Positions 35,200 to 43,559 of a DNA stretch of 64,000 bases are shown here, in pieces. Origin of the DNA: Gammaproteobacteria bacterium HGW-Gammaproteobacteria-13 (GTDB lineage: Bacteria > Pseudomonadota > Gammaproteobacteria > Pseudomonadales > Pseudomonadaceae); assembly GCA_002840155.1 (NCBI GenBank), contig PGZH01000001.1, positions 62,001 through 126,000 on the forward strand, read 5' to 3'. The notes under the pieces are model-generated. The model was not told the DNA's origin and did no database searches. It worked only from the letters and a program-made list of their open reading frames with translations. The position numbers were made by a program, and so were the translations under genes. Positions within the stretch are counted from its first letter, which is position 1, and each line of letters opens with the position of its first letter.

Positions 35200-36798
35200 A
35201 TGTCGATCGAGCGTCTGCATCATCCCACCGTCAAAATGCTTTGTGGCCATGGTATCGACCTGCCCAGCCAGGCCGCACGGGCGCGCGCGACCTGGCTGCC
35301 AGGGCGCGAGGGGCGGCCGCCGGCGTTATTGGTGGCGCTGCTCTGGGCGCGCGAATGCACTGATGTAGTGCGTACCCTGGAGGCATATCTGGATGGCCTG
35401 CTGGCCGATTGCTGTTGCACGCCCGGCGGCTGGAGTGAAGCCCAGGCGGTGCGGCAGGTGCTGGCAGCGTTCAATCAGCAGCTGTTTCGCCAGCGCCAGG
35501 CTGGGCGCAACGTCGCGCAACTGAATGCCGGCTTGTTGCTGCTGCAGAACGGCGAGGCGCAGTTTCTCCAGGCCGGCGCCATTGGTTTGCGGCGTTATCA
35601 GGGCGACACGGCAACCAGCCTGATAGGCCGTGACGGCCTGCAATTGGGCGTGCAGGCCGAGCTGGCACTGGTGCAGCATCGCCTGACCCTGAGCCCGGGC
35701 GAGCTATTGCTGCTGGCGCCGCAGCCACTGCTGGATGTGGCGGACTTGCGCGGCTTTTGTGGCGCAGGCGAGGCGCAGCAGGACGATCCCTTGGCGGAGC
35801 TGCTCGCGCCATTGCTGCAGGCCCCTGGTGCTGCAGTGTTATTGCTGCCGGGGGAAGCCGACAGCACGCCGGTGCTGGCCCCGCGCGCGCCCTGGCGGGC
35901 GGTGAGCAATGCGCAACCGGGCCTGCAGCTGGATGGTTGGGAACTGCTCTCGGCCTGTCCCTACGGCCCGCCCGGGCGGGTGTTCCGCGCCACTGATCGG
36001 CGGGGGCGCGAGGCCATGCTGTGGCTGGCCGAACAGGATGCGGATGAAGCCTTCTGGCAGCGTGAGTGGGCGTTACGACGCAGCCCGGTGGCCAGCCTGG
36101 CGCAGGTGATGTCTGCACATCAGCCGCGCGAGCATGCCTTCTGGCTGTTCGAGCCTGCGGGCAAGGGCATGCGCAGTCTGGTCGACTGGGTGGCGGCCCA
36201 TGGCCCGGTGGATGCGTTGACGGTGTTGGCCGTGCTCGAACAATTGATCGCCGCTGTGCGCGGTCTGCAACGCCGTGGCATGCAGGGGCTGTGGCTGGAC
36301 CCGCGCAATATTTTGCTGGATGACGGCGGCCGGCTGCTGTTGCTGCCCGAGCATGCCGCGCTATTGCCTGGAGTACCACCGCAGGCATTGCCCGCGCAGG
36401 CGGTGCCGCTGGCCCCCGAGGTGCGCGCCGGGCAGGCCGTGGACGGCCGCGCTGACCAGTTTGCCCTGGCAGCGCTGGCTTACTGGTTGTTCTGTGGGCG
36501 CTGGCCCGAGGCGGCGCAGGCGGATGCCGATGGCAATAGCCGTTATGTGCCGTTGGTGCAGTTCAGCGTGCAGGTGCCGCTCGGTTGGGATGGGGTGCTA
36601 GCGCGGGCTCTGGCGCCCAGGCCGGAGGCGCGCTTCGAGGCACTGTCGGAGTTTCAGCATGCCTTGCAGCAACCCTTGCTGCAGCAGCCGGCGCCTGCGC
36701 TGCGCACGCGCCACCATCGGCAAAGCTGGCACCTGGCGGTGCTTGCTCTGTTGCTACTGCAACTGGGCGTGGGGCTGTGGCTGAGCCTGGAAGGCTGA
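35200..36798 (+). CDS. degenerate PP2C-phosphatase / Ser-Thr kinase-like fusion with C-terminal TM
   Basis: 532 aa. The layout is that of bacterial PP2C-kinase fusions: an N-terminal phosphatase-like half (about 1-230), a kinase-like half (about 240-500) with DGWELLSACPYGPPGRVFRA at the glycine-rich loop, and one C-terminal TM (LAVLALLLLQLGVGLWLSL). Catalytic residues are missing. The ATP lysine strand reads EAMLWLAEQD. The HRDxKxxN loop reads GLWLDPRN. The DFG position reads LLLLPEHA. The phosphatase half lacks the metal-binding DG motifs. I therefore read it as a membrane-anchored pseudoenzyme. GGGAGGG lies before the ATG at 35200. Divergent from mtfA. Confidence 0.75.
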   Translation: MSIERLHHPTVKMLCGHGIDLPSQAARARATWLPGREGRPPALLVALLWARECTDVVRTLEAYLDGLLADCCCTPGGWSEAQAVRQVLAAFNQQLFRQRQAGRNVAQLNAGLLLLQNGEAQFLQAGAIGLRRYQGDTATSLIGRDGLQLGVQAELALVQHRLTLSPGELLLLAPQPLLDVADLRGFCGAGEAQQDDPLAELLAPLLQAPGAAVLLLPGEADSTPVLAPRAPWRAVSNAQPGLQLDGWELLSACPYGPPGRVFRATDRRGREAMLWLAEQDADEAFWQREWALRRSPVASLAQVMSAHQPREHAFWLFEPAGKGMRSLVDWVAAHGPVDALTVLAVLEQLIAAVRGLQRRGMQGLWLDPRNILLDDGGRLLLLPEHAALLPGVPPQALPAQAVPLAPEVRAGQAVDGRADQFALAALAYWLFCGRWPEAAQADADGNSRYVPLVQFSVQVPLGWDGVLARALAPRPEARFEALSEFQHALQQPLLQQPAPALRTRHHRQSWHLAVLALLLLQLGVGLWLSLEG

Positions 36799-36811
36799 GA
36801 AACGGTGTTCT

Positions 36812-36883
36812 GTTGGCTGCAGTGCGACGAAGCCCAACGAGATATACCAATCTCTGTTGGGCTTCGCTGCGCTCAACGCCAAC
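36812..36883. repeat. palindromic repeat between convergent genes
   Basis: GTTGGCTGCAGTGCGACGAA on the left arm is mirrored by a right arm whose reverse complement begins GTTGGCGTTGAGCGCAGCGA; the inner parts GAAGCCCAAC / GTTGGGCTTC are perfect. It fills the gap between the pseudokinase gene and the convergent GNAT gene and may stop transcription from both sides. Confidence 0.75.
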
Positions 36884-37351
36884 CTACGGCGCTGTGAAAT
36901 CTTCGGTGATCGGCAGGACAAAGCTCTTGAACTCGGTGTCTTCCTTGAAACCGATGGATTCGTAAAGCTTGTGCGCCACTTCGTTGTTGATGCTGGAAGC
37001 CACGCGCAGGCGCACGGCGTTGGTGTCCTTGGCCATCTGCTTGGCGGTCTGGATCAGGCGGTCGGCCACCAGTTGGCGGCGTACATCCTGGCAAACGTAG
37101 ATGTCGTTGAGAATCCACACGCGCTTGAGCGATAGCGAGGAGAAGCTCGAATAGAGCTGGCAGAAGCCGAGAATCTTCTCTTCATCATCGGCCATGGCCA
37201 GGTAGATCACCGATTCCTTGCGGCTGATGCGCTTTTCCAGAAAGGCGCGCGAGGAGTCGGGGTAGGGCAGCTGGCCAAAGTGTTCGCGGTAATTGACGAA
37301 CAGTGGCGTGAGTTGATCCAAATGCTCCAGGGTCGCTTGGACGATGCGCAT
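36884..37351 (-). CDS. GNAT-family N-acetyltransferase
   Basis: 155 aa single GNAT domain. The acetyl-CoA loop is in ICVCQDVRRQLVADRLIQTA-like sequence (NDIYVCQDVRRQLVADRLI), and the C-terminal NNEVAHKLYESIGFKEDTEF is motif B. Substrate unknown. In PAO1 an acetyltransferase gene also sits next to eutC (from memory), so the position seems conserved. It lies 138 bp beyond the end of eutC on the same strand. Confidence 0.87.
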   Translation of the reverse strand: MRIVQATLEHLDQLTPLFVNYREHFGQLPYPDSSRAFLEKRISRKESVIYLAMADDEEKILGFCQLYSSFSSLSLKRVWILNDIYVCQDVRRQLVADRLIQTAKQMAKDTNAVRLRVASSINNEVAHKLYESIGFKEDTEFKSFVLPITEDFTAP

Positions 37352-37489
37352 GGTGAGCCTCTACTTAAAGTCATGTGGATGGCTTCGGCAACACGGCAGC
37401 GCTGCCTGCGAACGACCCCGATGCTGCCTAAAGCTTTTGGAAAGTGCAATCCAAACAAGCGTTTGGTTGTGGTTTGCGGAAATTTCCCT

Positions 37490-38302
37490 TCATCCAAGAA
37501 GAAAATTCTCGCGCTGCACCCCGCCTGCTAACAGCGGCACTTCGGCCTCATCCTTGAGGTTGACCCCCGACAGTTGACGGCGGCAGGCCTCGCGCATCAG
37601 GTACAGCAGGCGATGGCTGGCCATGGCGTAGCTCAGGCCCTCCTGGCGCACATTGGAGATGCAATTGCGGTAGGCGTCCGTCAGGCCGACCTTGGGCGCG
37701 TAGGTGAAGTACAGCCCCAGGCTGTCCGGTGAACTCAGGCCTGGGCGTTCGCCGATCAGGATCACCACCATGCGCGCGCCGAGCAGTTCGGCCACTTCAT
37801 CGGCCACCGCCACGCGGCCTTGGCTGACCAGGGCCACGGGCGCCACGCTCCAGCCTTCGGCAGCGGCCTGCTCTTCGATATGCGCCACCATGGGCAGGGC
37901 ATTACGGTGTACGGCCAAGGCAGACAGGCCGTCGGCGATGACAATGGCCAGGTCGTAGCCATCCGGGTTGTTCTCGCGGTGCTGGCCCAGCAGTTCGGCG
38001 GATTCGTGACTTAAACGCCGACCCAGGTCCGGGCGTTGCAGGTAGGTATCGCGGTCCTTGGCGGCGCTGTGCAGCAGCAGGCTCTGCCGATGCTGGTGGG
38101 CCAGGCCTGCGGCCAGTGCGACGTGATCAAACGGCAGGTGTACGGCATCGCGGGCCTGGGCGTGGGCGAACTGGAAATCCAGCTGCGCACGGGTCGGCAT
38201 GCTGGTGCCGGCTCGACCGAGGGCGATACGCGCCGGGGTGAGGTTGCGCAGTTGCTGCCAGGGGTTTTCGCTGGCGCCGCTGAGAGGGCTGTCATCGTAC
38301 AT
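37490..38302 (-). CDS. eutC: ethanolamine ammonia-lyase small subunit
   Basis: 270 aa light subunit of the adenosylcobalamin-dependent lyase that splits ethanolamine to acetaldehyde and ammonia. ATG 38302 has GGAG upstream; the frame is open to 38626 but the longer start overlaps eutB. Family motifs: [27 protein letters not shown] and [20 protein letters not shown]. It begins 14 bp after eutB. No microcompartment shell genes are present, so the pathway is the simple cytosolic form. Confidence 0.96.
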   Translation of the reverse strand: MYDDSPLSGASENPWQQLRNLTPARIALGRAGTSMPTRAQLDFQFAHAQARDAVHLPFDHVALAAGLAHQHRQSLLLHSAAKDRDTYLQRPDLGRRLSHESAELLGQHRENNPDGYDLAIVIADGLSALAVHRNALPMVAHIEEQAAAEGWSVAPVALVSQGRVAVADEVAELLGARMVVILIGERPGLSSPDSLGLYFTYAPKVGLTDAYRNCISNVRQEGLSYAMASHRLLYLMREACRRQLSGVNLKDEAEVPLLAGGVQRENFLLG

Positions 38303-38316
38303 AAGCGGCTCCTTGA

Positions 38317-39711
38317 TTAACCAAGCTGCGCCAGCGCCTGACGAAACGCCGGCGGCAGGCTGTTGCCCATGCGCGGGCGGCCATCGGCCTGGGTGAAGAT
38401 GCCCATGCGTTGCAGCCAGCCTTCGAACTCGGGGGCCGGTTTCAGCCCCAGGCTCTGCCGGGCATACAGCGCGTCGTGAAAAGAGGTGGTCTGGTAATTG
38501 AGCATCACATCGTCGGAGCCGGGGATGCCCATGATGAAGTTGATGCCGGCCACGCCCAGCAGGGTCAGCAGCACGTCCATATCGTCCTGATCGGCTTCGG
38601 CGTGGTTGGTGTAGCAGATGTCGCAACCCATCGGCAGGCCCAGCAGCTTGCCGCAGAAGTGGTCTTCCAGGCCGGCGCGGATGATCTGCTTGCCGTTGTA
38701 CAGGTATTCGGGGCCGATAAAACCGACCACGGTATTCACCAGAAACGGCTTGAAGTGCCGAGCCACCGCGTAGGCGCGGGTCTCGCAGGTTTGCTGGTCG
38801 AGGCCATGGTGCGCGCCGGCAGACAGCGCGCTGCCCTGACCAGTTTCGAAATACATCAGGTTGTCGCCGAGGGTGCCGCGCTTGAGACTCAGGCCAGCGT
38901 CGTAGCCTTCCTGCAGGATCTTCAGGCTGACGCCAAAGCTGGCGTTGGCCGCCTCGGTGCCGGCAATCGACTGGAACACCAGGTCCAGCGGCACGCCACG
39001 GTTGATCGCCTCGATCGAGGTGGTGACGTGGGTCAGCACGCAGGCCTGGGTGGGGATTTCATAACGCTGGATGATGCCGTCGAGCATCTTCAGCATCTCG
39101 CAGATCGAACTGATGCTGTCGGTGGCCGGGTTGATGCCGATCATGGCGTCGCCGTTTCCGTACAGCAGGCCGTCGAGAATGCTGGCGGCGATGCCGGCCG
39201 GTTCATCGGTCGGGTGATTGGGCTGCAGGCGGGTGGACATGCGCCCGCGCAGGCCGACGGTGTTGCGAAAACGGCTGACCACGCGGATTTTCTGCGCCAC
39301 CAGCACCAGGTCCTGCATGCGCATGATCTTCGATACCGCTGCGGCCATTTCTGGCGTCAGGCCGGGAGCGAGGGCGCGCAGGCTGGCTTCATCGGCGCTG
39401 TCGCCGAGTAGCCAGTCGCGAAAGCCGCCGACGGTGAGGTGGCTGACCGGGGCAAAGGCCGCCAGGTCATGGCTGTCGATAATCAGCCGGGTGACTTCAT
39501 CCACTTCGTAGGGAATCAGTGCCTCGATAAGGAAGTGCTTGAGCGGAATATCGGCCAGGGCCATTTGCGCCGCGACTCGTTCGCCGGCATTGCTCGCCGC
39601 CACACCAGCGAGAAAGTCGCCGGAGCGTGCCGGGCTGGCCTTGGCCATCACCTCGGCGAGGCTGTCGAAACGGTAGGTTTCACCACCTACCGTATGCTGA
39701 AAACTGGACAT
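38317..39711 (-). CDS. eutB: ethanolamine ammonia-lyase large subunit
   Basis: 464 aa catalytic subunit with a TIM-barrel fold. Recognisable segments: [49 protein letters not shown] and [24 protein letters not shown] lies 8 bases before the ATG. It follows the permease gene across a 205-bp gap that contains a MITE-like repeat, and runs into eutC. Confidence 0.97.
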   Translation of the reverse strand: MSSFQHTVGGETYRFDSLAEVMAKASPARSGDFLAGVAASNAGERVAAQMALADIPLKHFLIEALIPYEVDEVTRLIIDSHDLAAFAPVSHLTVGGFRDWLLGDSADEASLRALAPGLTPEMAAAVSKIMRMQDLVLVAQKIRVVSRFRNTVGLRGRMSTRLQPNHPTDEPAGIAASILDGLLYGNGDAMIGINPATDSISSICEMLKMLDGIIQRYEIPTQACVLTHVTTSIEAINRGVPLDLVFQSIAGTEAANASFGVSLKILQEGYDAGLSLKRGTLGDNLMYFETGQGSALSAGAHHGLDQQTCETRAYAVARHFKPFLVNTVVGFIGPEYLYNGKQIIRAGLEDHFCGKLLGLPMGCDICYTNHAEADQDDMDVLLTLLGVAGINFIMGIPGSDDVMLNYQTTSFHDALYARQSLGLKPAPEFEGWLQRMGIFTQADGRPRMGNSLPPAFRQALAQLG

Positions 39712-39746
39712 CGCGTGTCTCCAAAATACCGTGCTGGCGCAGCCCC

Positions 39747-39888
39747 GCAGGCTGTTGAAAAACTACCTGCGTTGCCATTGCGGCGTTAAAAGCAGGCTCA
39801 AAATGCTCATTTACAGCTCGTAAACTCCGCTTTTTCGCCTGCTTTTGCCTTGCACTGGCTGCCTCGCCAGCGTTTTTCAACGGCCTGC
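39747..39888. repeat. palindromic MITE-like element, family 1 copy in eut operon
   Basis: The ends are inverted repeats GCAGGCTGTTGAAAAAC and, on the other strand, GCAGGCCGTTGAAAAAC (16 of 17 match). The core, read on the minus strand, contains GCGGAGTTTACGAGCTGTAA then ATGAGCATTTTGAG, which also occurs in diverged form at 53181-53319. It lies between the permease stop and the eutB start, inside the operon. A small open frame across it is typical of spurious calls in such repeats. Confidence 0.82.
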
Positions 39889-39916
39889 TGATCATGCTGC
39901 GCCAACGTGACGGGTA

Positions 39917-41365
39917 TTACTTGAGCGCGGCCTCGGCTTTACCGATGGCGACGAATTCTTCTTCCGGCGTACCGGCCACCAGGTGATGGCGGCTGTACAG
40001 GGCGAAGTAGGCTATCAGCACGGCGTAGATAACCGCAGCGCCAATCACCACCCGTGGGTCGACCAGGAAGCCAGCAACCACGGCCACGCAGGCCAGCACC
40101 AGGGCGATGCCCGATGTAAGGATGCCGCCTGGGGTGCGATACGGGCGATGCATCTCCGGACGGCGCACGCGCAGGGTGATGTGTGCGGCCATCATCAGCA
40201 CGTAGGAGATGGTGGCGCCGAATACCGCCACCAGAATCAGCAGGTCACCCTGGCCAGTCAGCGACAGAGCAAAGCCGATCAGGCCAGGGACGATCAAGGC
40301 CAGTACCGGCGCCTTGTTCTTGTTGGTCAGCGACAGCGAACGCGGCAGGTAGCCGGCGCGCGACAGGGCGAAGATCTGCCGGGAGTAGGCGTAGATGATC
40401 GAGAAGAAGCTGGCAATCAGACCGGCCAGGCCGATCAGGTTGACGAAGCTGCTCATCCAGGTGGATTCGCCATAGGCAATGGTCAGGGCTTCCACCAACG
40501 GGTTGCCCGACGCCATCAGCGCGTTGGCACCGGCGCCACCTGGGCCAACCACGAGAATCAGCAGAGCAAAGGCCAGCAGCACCAGCATGGCGCCGATCAG
40601 CCCGCGCGGCATGTCGCGCTGCGGGTTGCGGGTTTCTTCAGCGGCCAGTGGCACGCCTTCGACCGCGAGGAAGAACCAGATCGCATAGGGGATTGCTGCC
40701 CACACGCCGACATAGCCGAACGGCAGGAAGCTGCTGGCGCCGCTGGCTTCGGTCACCGGAATGTCGAGCAGGTTGGCCACCGAGAAATGCGGCGCCATCG
40801 CGACGATAAATACGCCCAGAGCAATCGCCGCCACGGCGGTGATGATGAACATCAGCTTCAGCGCCTCACCGACGCCGAAGATATGGATGCCGATAAACAG
40901 CACATAGAAGGCCAGGTAGATCGCCCAGCCACCAATGCCGAACAGCGACTCGCAGTAGGCACCGATAAACACCGCAATCGCCGCTGGGGCAATGGCGTAC
41001 TCGATCAGGATCGCCGTGCCGGTGAGAAAACCGCCCAAGGGGCCGAAGGCGCTGCGGGCAAAGCCATAACCGCCACCGGCGGTGGGGATCATCGAGGACA
41101 GTTCCGCCAGGGAGAAGCACATGCACAGGTACATCAACGCCATCAGCAGGGTGGCGAGAAACATGCCGCCCCAGCCGCCCTGGGCTAGACCGAAGTTCCA
41201 GCCGGCGTAGTCGCCGGAAATCACGTAGGCCACGCCCAGGCCGACCAGCAATACCCAGCCTGCTGCGCCCTTCTTCAATTGCCTGCTTTGGAAGTAATCG
41301 GCATCGACCTGCTCTAAATCGGTGCCTTGCGGTAGACCTACCGCACTGATTTGTTCTGCTGCCAT
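39917..41365 (-). CDS. ethanolamine permease (APC superfamily)
   Basis: 482 aa with 12 predicted TM segments (for example GAAGWVLLVGLGVAYVISGD, GPLGGFLTGTAILIEYAIAP, GLAGLIASFFSIIYAYSRQI). The APC start GVAYVISGDYAGWNFGLAQG is characteristic of the Eat-type ethanolamine permeases. Position between the aldehyde dehydrogenase and eutBC supports ethanolamine as substrate. AAGGAA precedes the ATG. Confidence 0.92.
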   Translation of the reverse strand: MAAEQISAVGLPQGTDLEQVDADYFQSRQLKKGAAGWVLLVGLGVAYVISGDYAGWNFGLAQGGWGGMFLATLLMALMYLCMCFSLAELSSMIPTAGGGYGFARSAFGPLGGFLTGTAILIEYAIAPAAIAVFIGAYCESLFGIGGWAIYLAFYVLFIGIHIFGVGEALKLMFIITAVAAIALGVFIVAMAPHFSVANLLDIPVTEASGASSFLPFGYVGVWAAIPYAIWFFLAVEGVPLAAEETRNPQRDMPRGLIGAMLVLLAFALLILVVGPGGAGANALMASGNPLVEALTIAYGESTWMSSFVNLIGLAGLIASFFSIIYAYSRQIFALSRAGYLPRSLSLTNKNKAPVLALIVPGLIGFALSLTGQGDLLILVAVFGATISYVLMMAAHITLRVRRPEMHRPYRTPGGILTSGIALVLACVAVVAGFLVDPRVVIGAAVIYAVLIAYFALYSRHHLVAGTPEEEFVAIGKAEAALK

Positions 41366-41735
41366 GGGAATTCCTTATCAACAAGCTGGCCGCAGCGCAG
41401 GCCCGGCCGGGCTTGTAGCTATTTGAGGGAAGAGTGTTACCCAGTGGATCAGCAACCGCTGTGCCAACTACGCCTCTGGTCTAGACCTGAGGCGCGAGCG
41501 GGCAGGCCGATGTCGTTTCCGAGCATCGGCTGCGGTTGCGCAGCTTCTCGTAGGGTGGGTTAGGCGCATGACCACGGGTTATCTGTCGATGCTTGATTAA
41601 GTTGCGCCGTAACCCACCAGCGGGACCAGGCCGATCACCGCTTGGTGGGTTACGTGGCGCACAGATCCTGCAGTTGTTTCACCAACTCGGTTCCGCGCCA
41701 CTAACCCACCCTACAAGAGCTGCCTGCATGCATGC
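41366..41735. other. intergenic region, mostly repeat
   Basis: About 370 bases without a gene between the first aldehyde dehydrogenase (stop 41736) and the permease (start 41365). Its distal half is the 41550-41714 repeat. The rest (41366-41549) shows no clear promoter or hairpin. Confidence 0.5.
41550..41714. repeat. 165-bp composite palindromic repeat
   Basis: The outer arms are GTAGGGTGGGTTA at the left and TAACCCACCCTAC at the right, a perfect 13-bp inverted repeat. Inside is a second pair, GTAACCCACCA and TGGTGGGTTAC. The arm is related in sequence to the GTAGGATGGG element at 34181. It interrupts the probable eat/eut operon and might attenuate transcription. Confidence 0.75.
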
Positions 41736-43256
41736 CTAGAAAAAGCCGAGTGGGTTGATGTCGTAGCTCACCAGCAGGTTTTTCGTTTGCTGGTAGTGGT
41801 CGAGCATCATCTTGTGGGTCTCGCGGCCTACGCCTGACTTCTTGTAACCGCCGAACGCTGCATGCGCCGGGTACAGGTGGTAGCAGTTGGTCCACACCCG
41901 ACCGGCCTTGATGCCACGGCCCATGCGGTAAGCGCGGTTGATGTCGCGGGTCCACAGGCCGGCGCCGAGGCCGAACTCGGTGTCGTTGGCAATCGCCAGG
42001 GCTTCGGCCTCGTCCTTGAAGGTGGTCACGCTGACCACCGGGCCGAAGATCTCCTCCTGGAACACGCGCATCTTGTTGTGGCCCTTGAGCAGGGTCGGCT
42101 GGATGTAATAGCCGCCATCCAGGGTGCCGCTGAGTTTTTCCACCGCGCCGCCGGTGAGCAGTTCGGCACCTTCCTGCTTGGCGATTTCCAGGTAACTGAG
42201 AATTTTGTCGAACTGCTGCTCGGACGCCTGAGCGCCGACCATTGTGTCGGTGTCCAGCGGGTCGCCGCGCTTGATCTGTTCGACCTTCTTCATCACCTCT
42301 TTCATAAAGGCTGGGTAGATCGATTCCTGCACCAGGGCACGCGATGGGCAGGTGCACACCTCGCCCTGGTTGAAGAAGGCCAGCACCAGACCTTCGGCGG
42401 CTTTTTCGATAAAGCTCGGCTCGGCCTGCATGATGTCTTCGAAGAAGATGTTCGGCGATTTGCCGCCCAGTTCCACGGTGCTCGGGATGATGTTCTCGGC
42501 GGCGCATTTCATGATGTGCGCGCCCACCGGGGTGGAACCGGTAAAGGCGATCTTGGCGATGCGCTTGCTGGTGGCCAGGGCTTCGCCGGCTTCCTTGCCG
42601 AAACCTTGCACCACGTTCAGCACGCCCGGCGGCAGCAGGTCGCCGATCAGCTCCATCAGTACGCTGATACCTAGCGGCGTTTGTTCGGCAGGTTTGAGCA
42701 CCACGCAGTTGCCGGCGGCCAGGGCCGGGGCGAGTTTCCAAGCGGCCATTAGCAGCGGGAAGTTCCACGGGATGATCTGCCCGACCACGCCCAGCGGTTC
42801 ATGGATGTGGTAGGCCACGGTGTTGCCATCGATCTCGGCAGCCGAGCCTTCCTGGGCGCGCAGGCAGCCGGCGAAGTAGCGGAAGTGGTCGGCGGCCAGG
42901 GGAATATCGGCGTTGAGGGTTTCGCGCACGGCCTTGCCGTTGTCCCAGGTTTCGGTGATGGCCAGCACTTCCAGATTGGCTTCGATGCGGTCGGCGATCT
43001 TCAGCAGGGTCAGCGAGCGCTCCTGCACCGAAGTACGGCCCCAGGCGTCGGCGGCGGCATGGGCGGCGTCGAGGGCCTTGTCGATGTCCTCGGCGCTGGA
43101 GCGCGGGAACTCGGCAATCGGCAGGCCATTAACCGGCGAGGTATTGGTGAAGTACTGGCCTTTGACCGGCGCGACAAACTCGCCGCCGATGTAGTTGCCG
43201 TAACGGGATTTGAAGGAAACGAGGGCACCTTCGGTACCGGGATGGGCGTAACGCAT
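41736..43256 (-). CDS. acetaldehyde dehydrogenase of the ethanolamine operon (ExaC-like)
   Basis: 506 aa NAD-dependent aldehyde dehydrogenase. Motifs: [35 protein letters not shown], catalytic Glu in ELGGKSPN, catalytic Cys in [27 protein letters not shown] 43256 is preceded by AGGAG at 8 bases; the frame is open to 43337. It oxidises the acetaldehyde produced by EutBC. It is the first gene of the operon after a sigma-54 promoter-like site and divergent from eatR. It is very similar to the gene at 45536-47056. Confidence 0.94.
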   Translation of the reverse strand: MRYAHPGTEGALVSFKSRYGNYIGGEFVAPVKGQYFTNTSPVNGLPIAEFPRSSAEDIDKALDAAHAAADAWGRTSVQERSLTLLKIADRIEANLEVLAITETWDNGKAVRETLNADIPLAADHFRYFAGCLRAQEGSAAEIDGNTVAYHIHEPLGVVGQIIPWNFPLLMAAWKLAPALAAGNCVVLKPAEQTPLGISVLMELIGDLLPPGVLNVVQGFGKEAGEALATSKRIAKIAFTGSTPVGAHIMKCAAENIIPSTVELGGKSPNIFFEDIMQAEPSFIEKAAEGLVLAFFNQGEVCTCPSRALVQESIYPAFMKEVMKKVEQIKRGDPLDTDTMVGAQASEQQFDKILSYLEIAKQEGAELLTGGAVEKLSGTLDGGYYIQPTLLKGHNKMRVFQEEIFGPVVSVTTFKDEAEALAIANDTEFGLGAGLWTRDINRAYRMGRGIKAGRVWTNCYHLYPAHAAFGGYKKSGVGRETHKMMLDHYQQTKNLLVSYDINPLGFF

Positions 43257-43333
43257 GCTGAATATCTCCTGGTTCTTATGCTTGTTCTGGTGATGCAGCG
43301 AACGGCGCGCTGTGGCGCTTGTGCAGAGACAGA

Positions 43334-43348
43334 GCAAGGGCTGGGCCA
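43334..43348 (-). promoter_or_regulatory. sigma-54 (-24/-12) promoter of the ethanolamine operon
   Basis: On the minus strand the sequence is TGGCCCAGCCCTTGC, matching TGGCACG-N4-TTGC with the required GG-N10-GC spacing. It is 78 bp before the dehydrogenase ATG and 66 bp or more from the palindromic upstream sites, as expected for an enhancer-dependent promoter. Confidence 0.72.
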
Positions 43349-43413
43349 GGAGTGCGTGATGCCCGTTTTAGAGCGGCTGCGTGATATGTGCTGAGAGGTT
43401 GCGGTACGCGGGT

Positions 43414-43431
43414 TGTATCGGCCCTGATACA
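43414..43431. promoter_or_regulatory. upstream activator site 1, palindrome TGTATC-N6-GATACA
   Basis: Perfect half-sites TGTATC and GATACA with a 6-bp centre, between the sigma-54 promoter and eatR. Together with site 2 it forms a pair spaced 33 bp centre to centre, close to three helical turns. Probable EatR binding site. Confidence 0.65.
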
Positions 43432-43446
43432 GCTCGCGTGACACTC

Positions 43447-43464
43447 TGTACCAGGGGCGATACA
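43447..43464. promoter_or_regulatory. upstream activator site 2, palindrome TGTACC-N6-GATACA
   Basis: Same 18-bp layout as site 1 with one half-site mismatch (TGTACC in place of TGTATC). The same helical face as site 1 suggests cooperative binding of an EatR oligomer. Confidence 0.62.
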
Positions 43465-43559
43465 GCTCGGTGACTCGCCGGTCAGGTCGTCTTGCAATGG
43501 TCGGAAAGCTGGTGGATGCTCGGCTATCACGTGCACCTCCAACGCGGAGAACAATAACA

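Noticed and set aside
39680-39895. Small open frame across the repeat before eutB
   Set aside because: It is a translation of the palindromic repeat; a similar peptide comes out of the copy at 53181. Repeats of this type often give false hypothetical genes.
41366-41549. Riboswitch for the eut genes (adenosylcobalamin type)
   Set aside because: I saw no B12-box-like sequence or conserved long leader before the permease; regulation by EatR and sigma-54 is sufficient.
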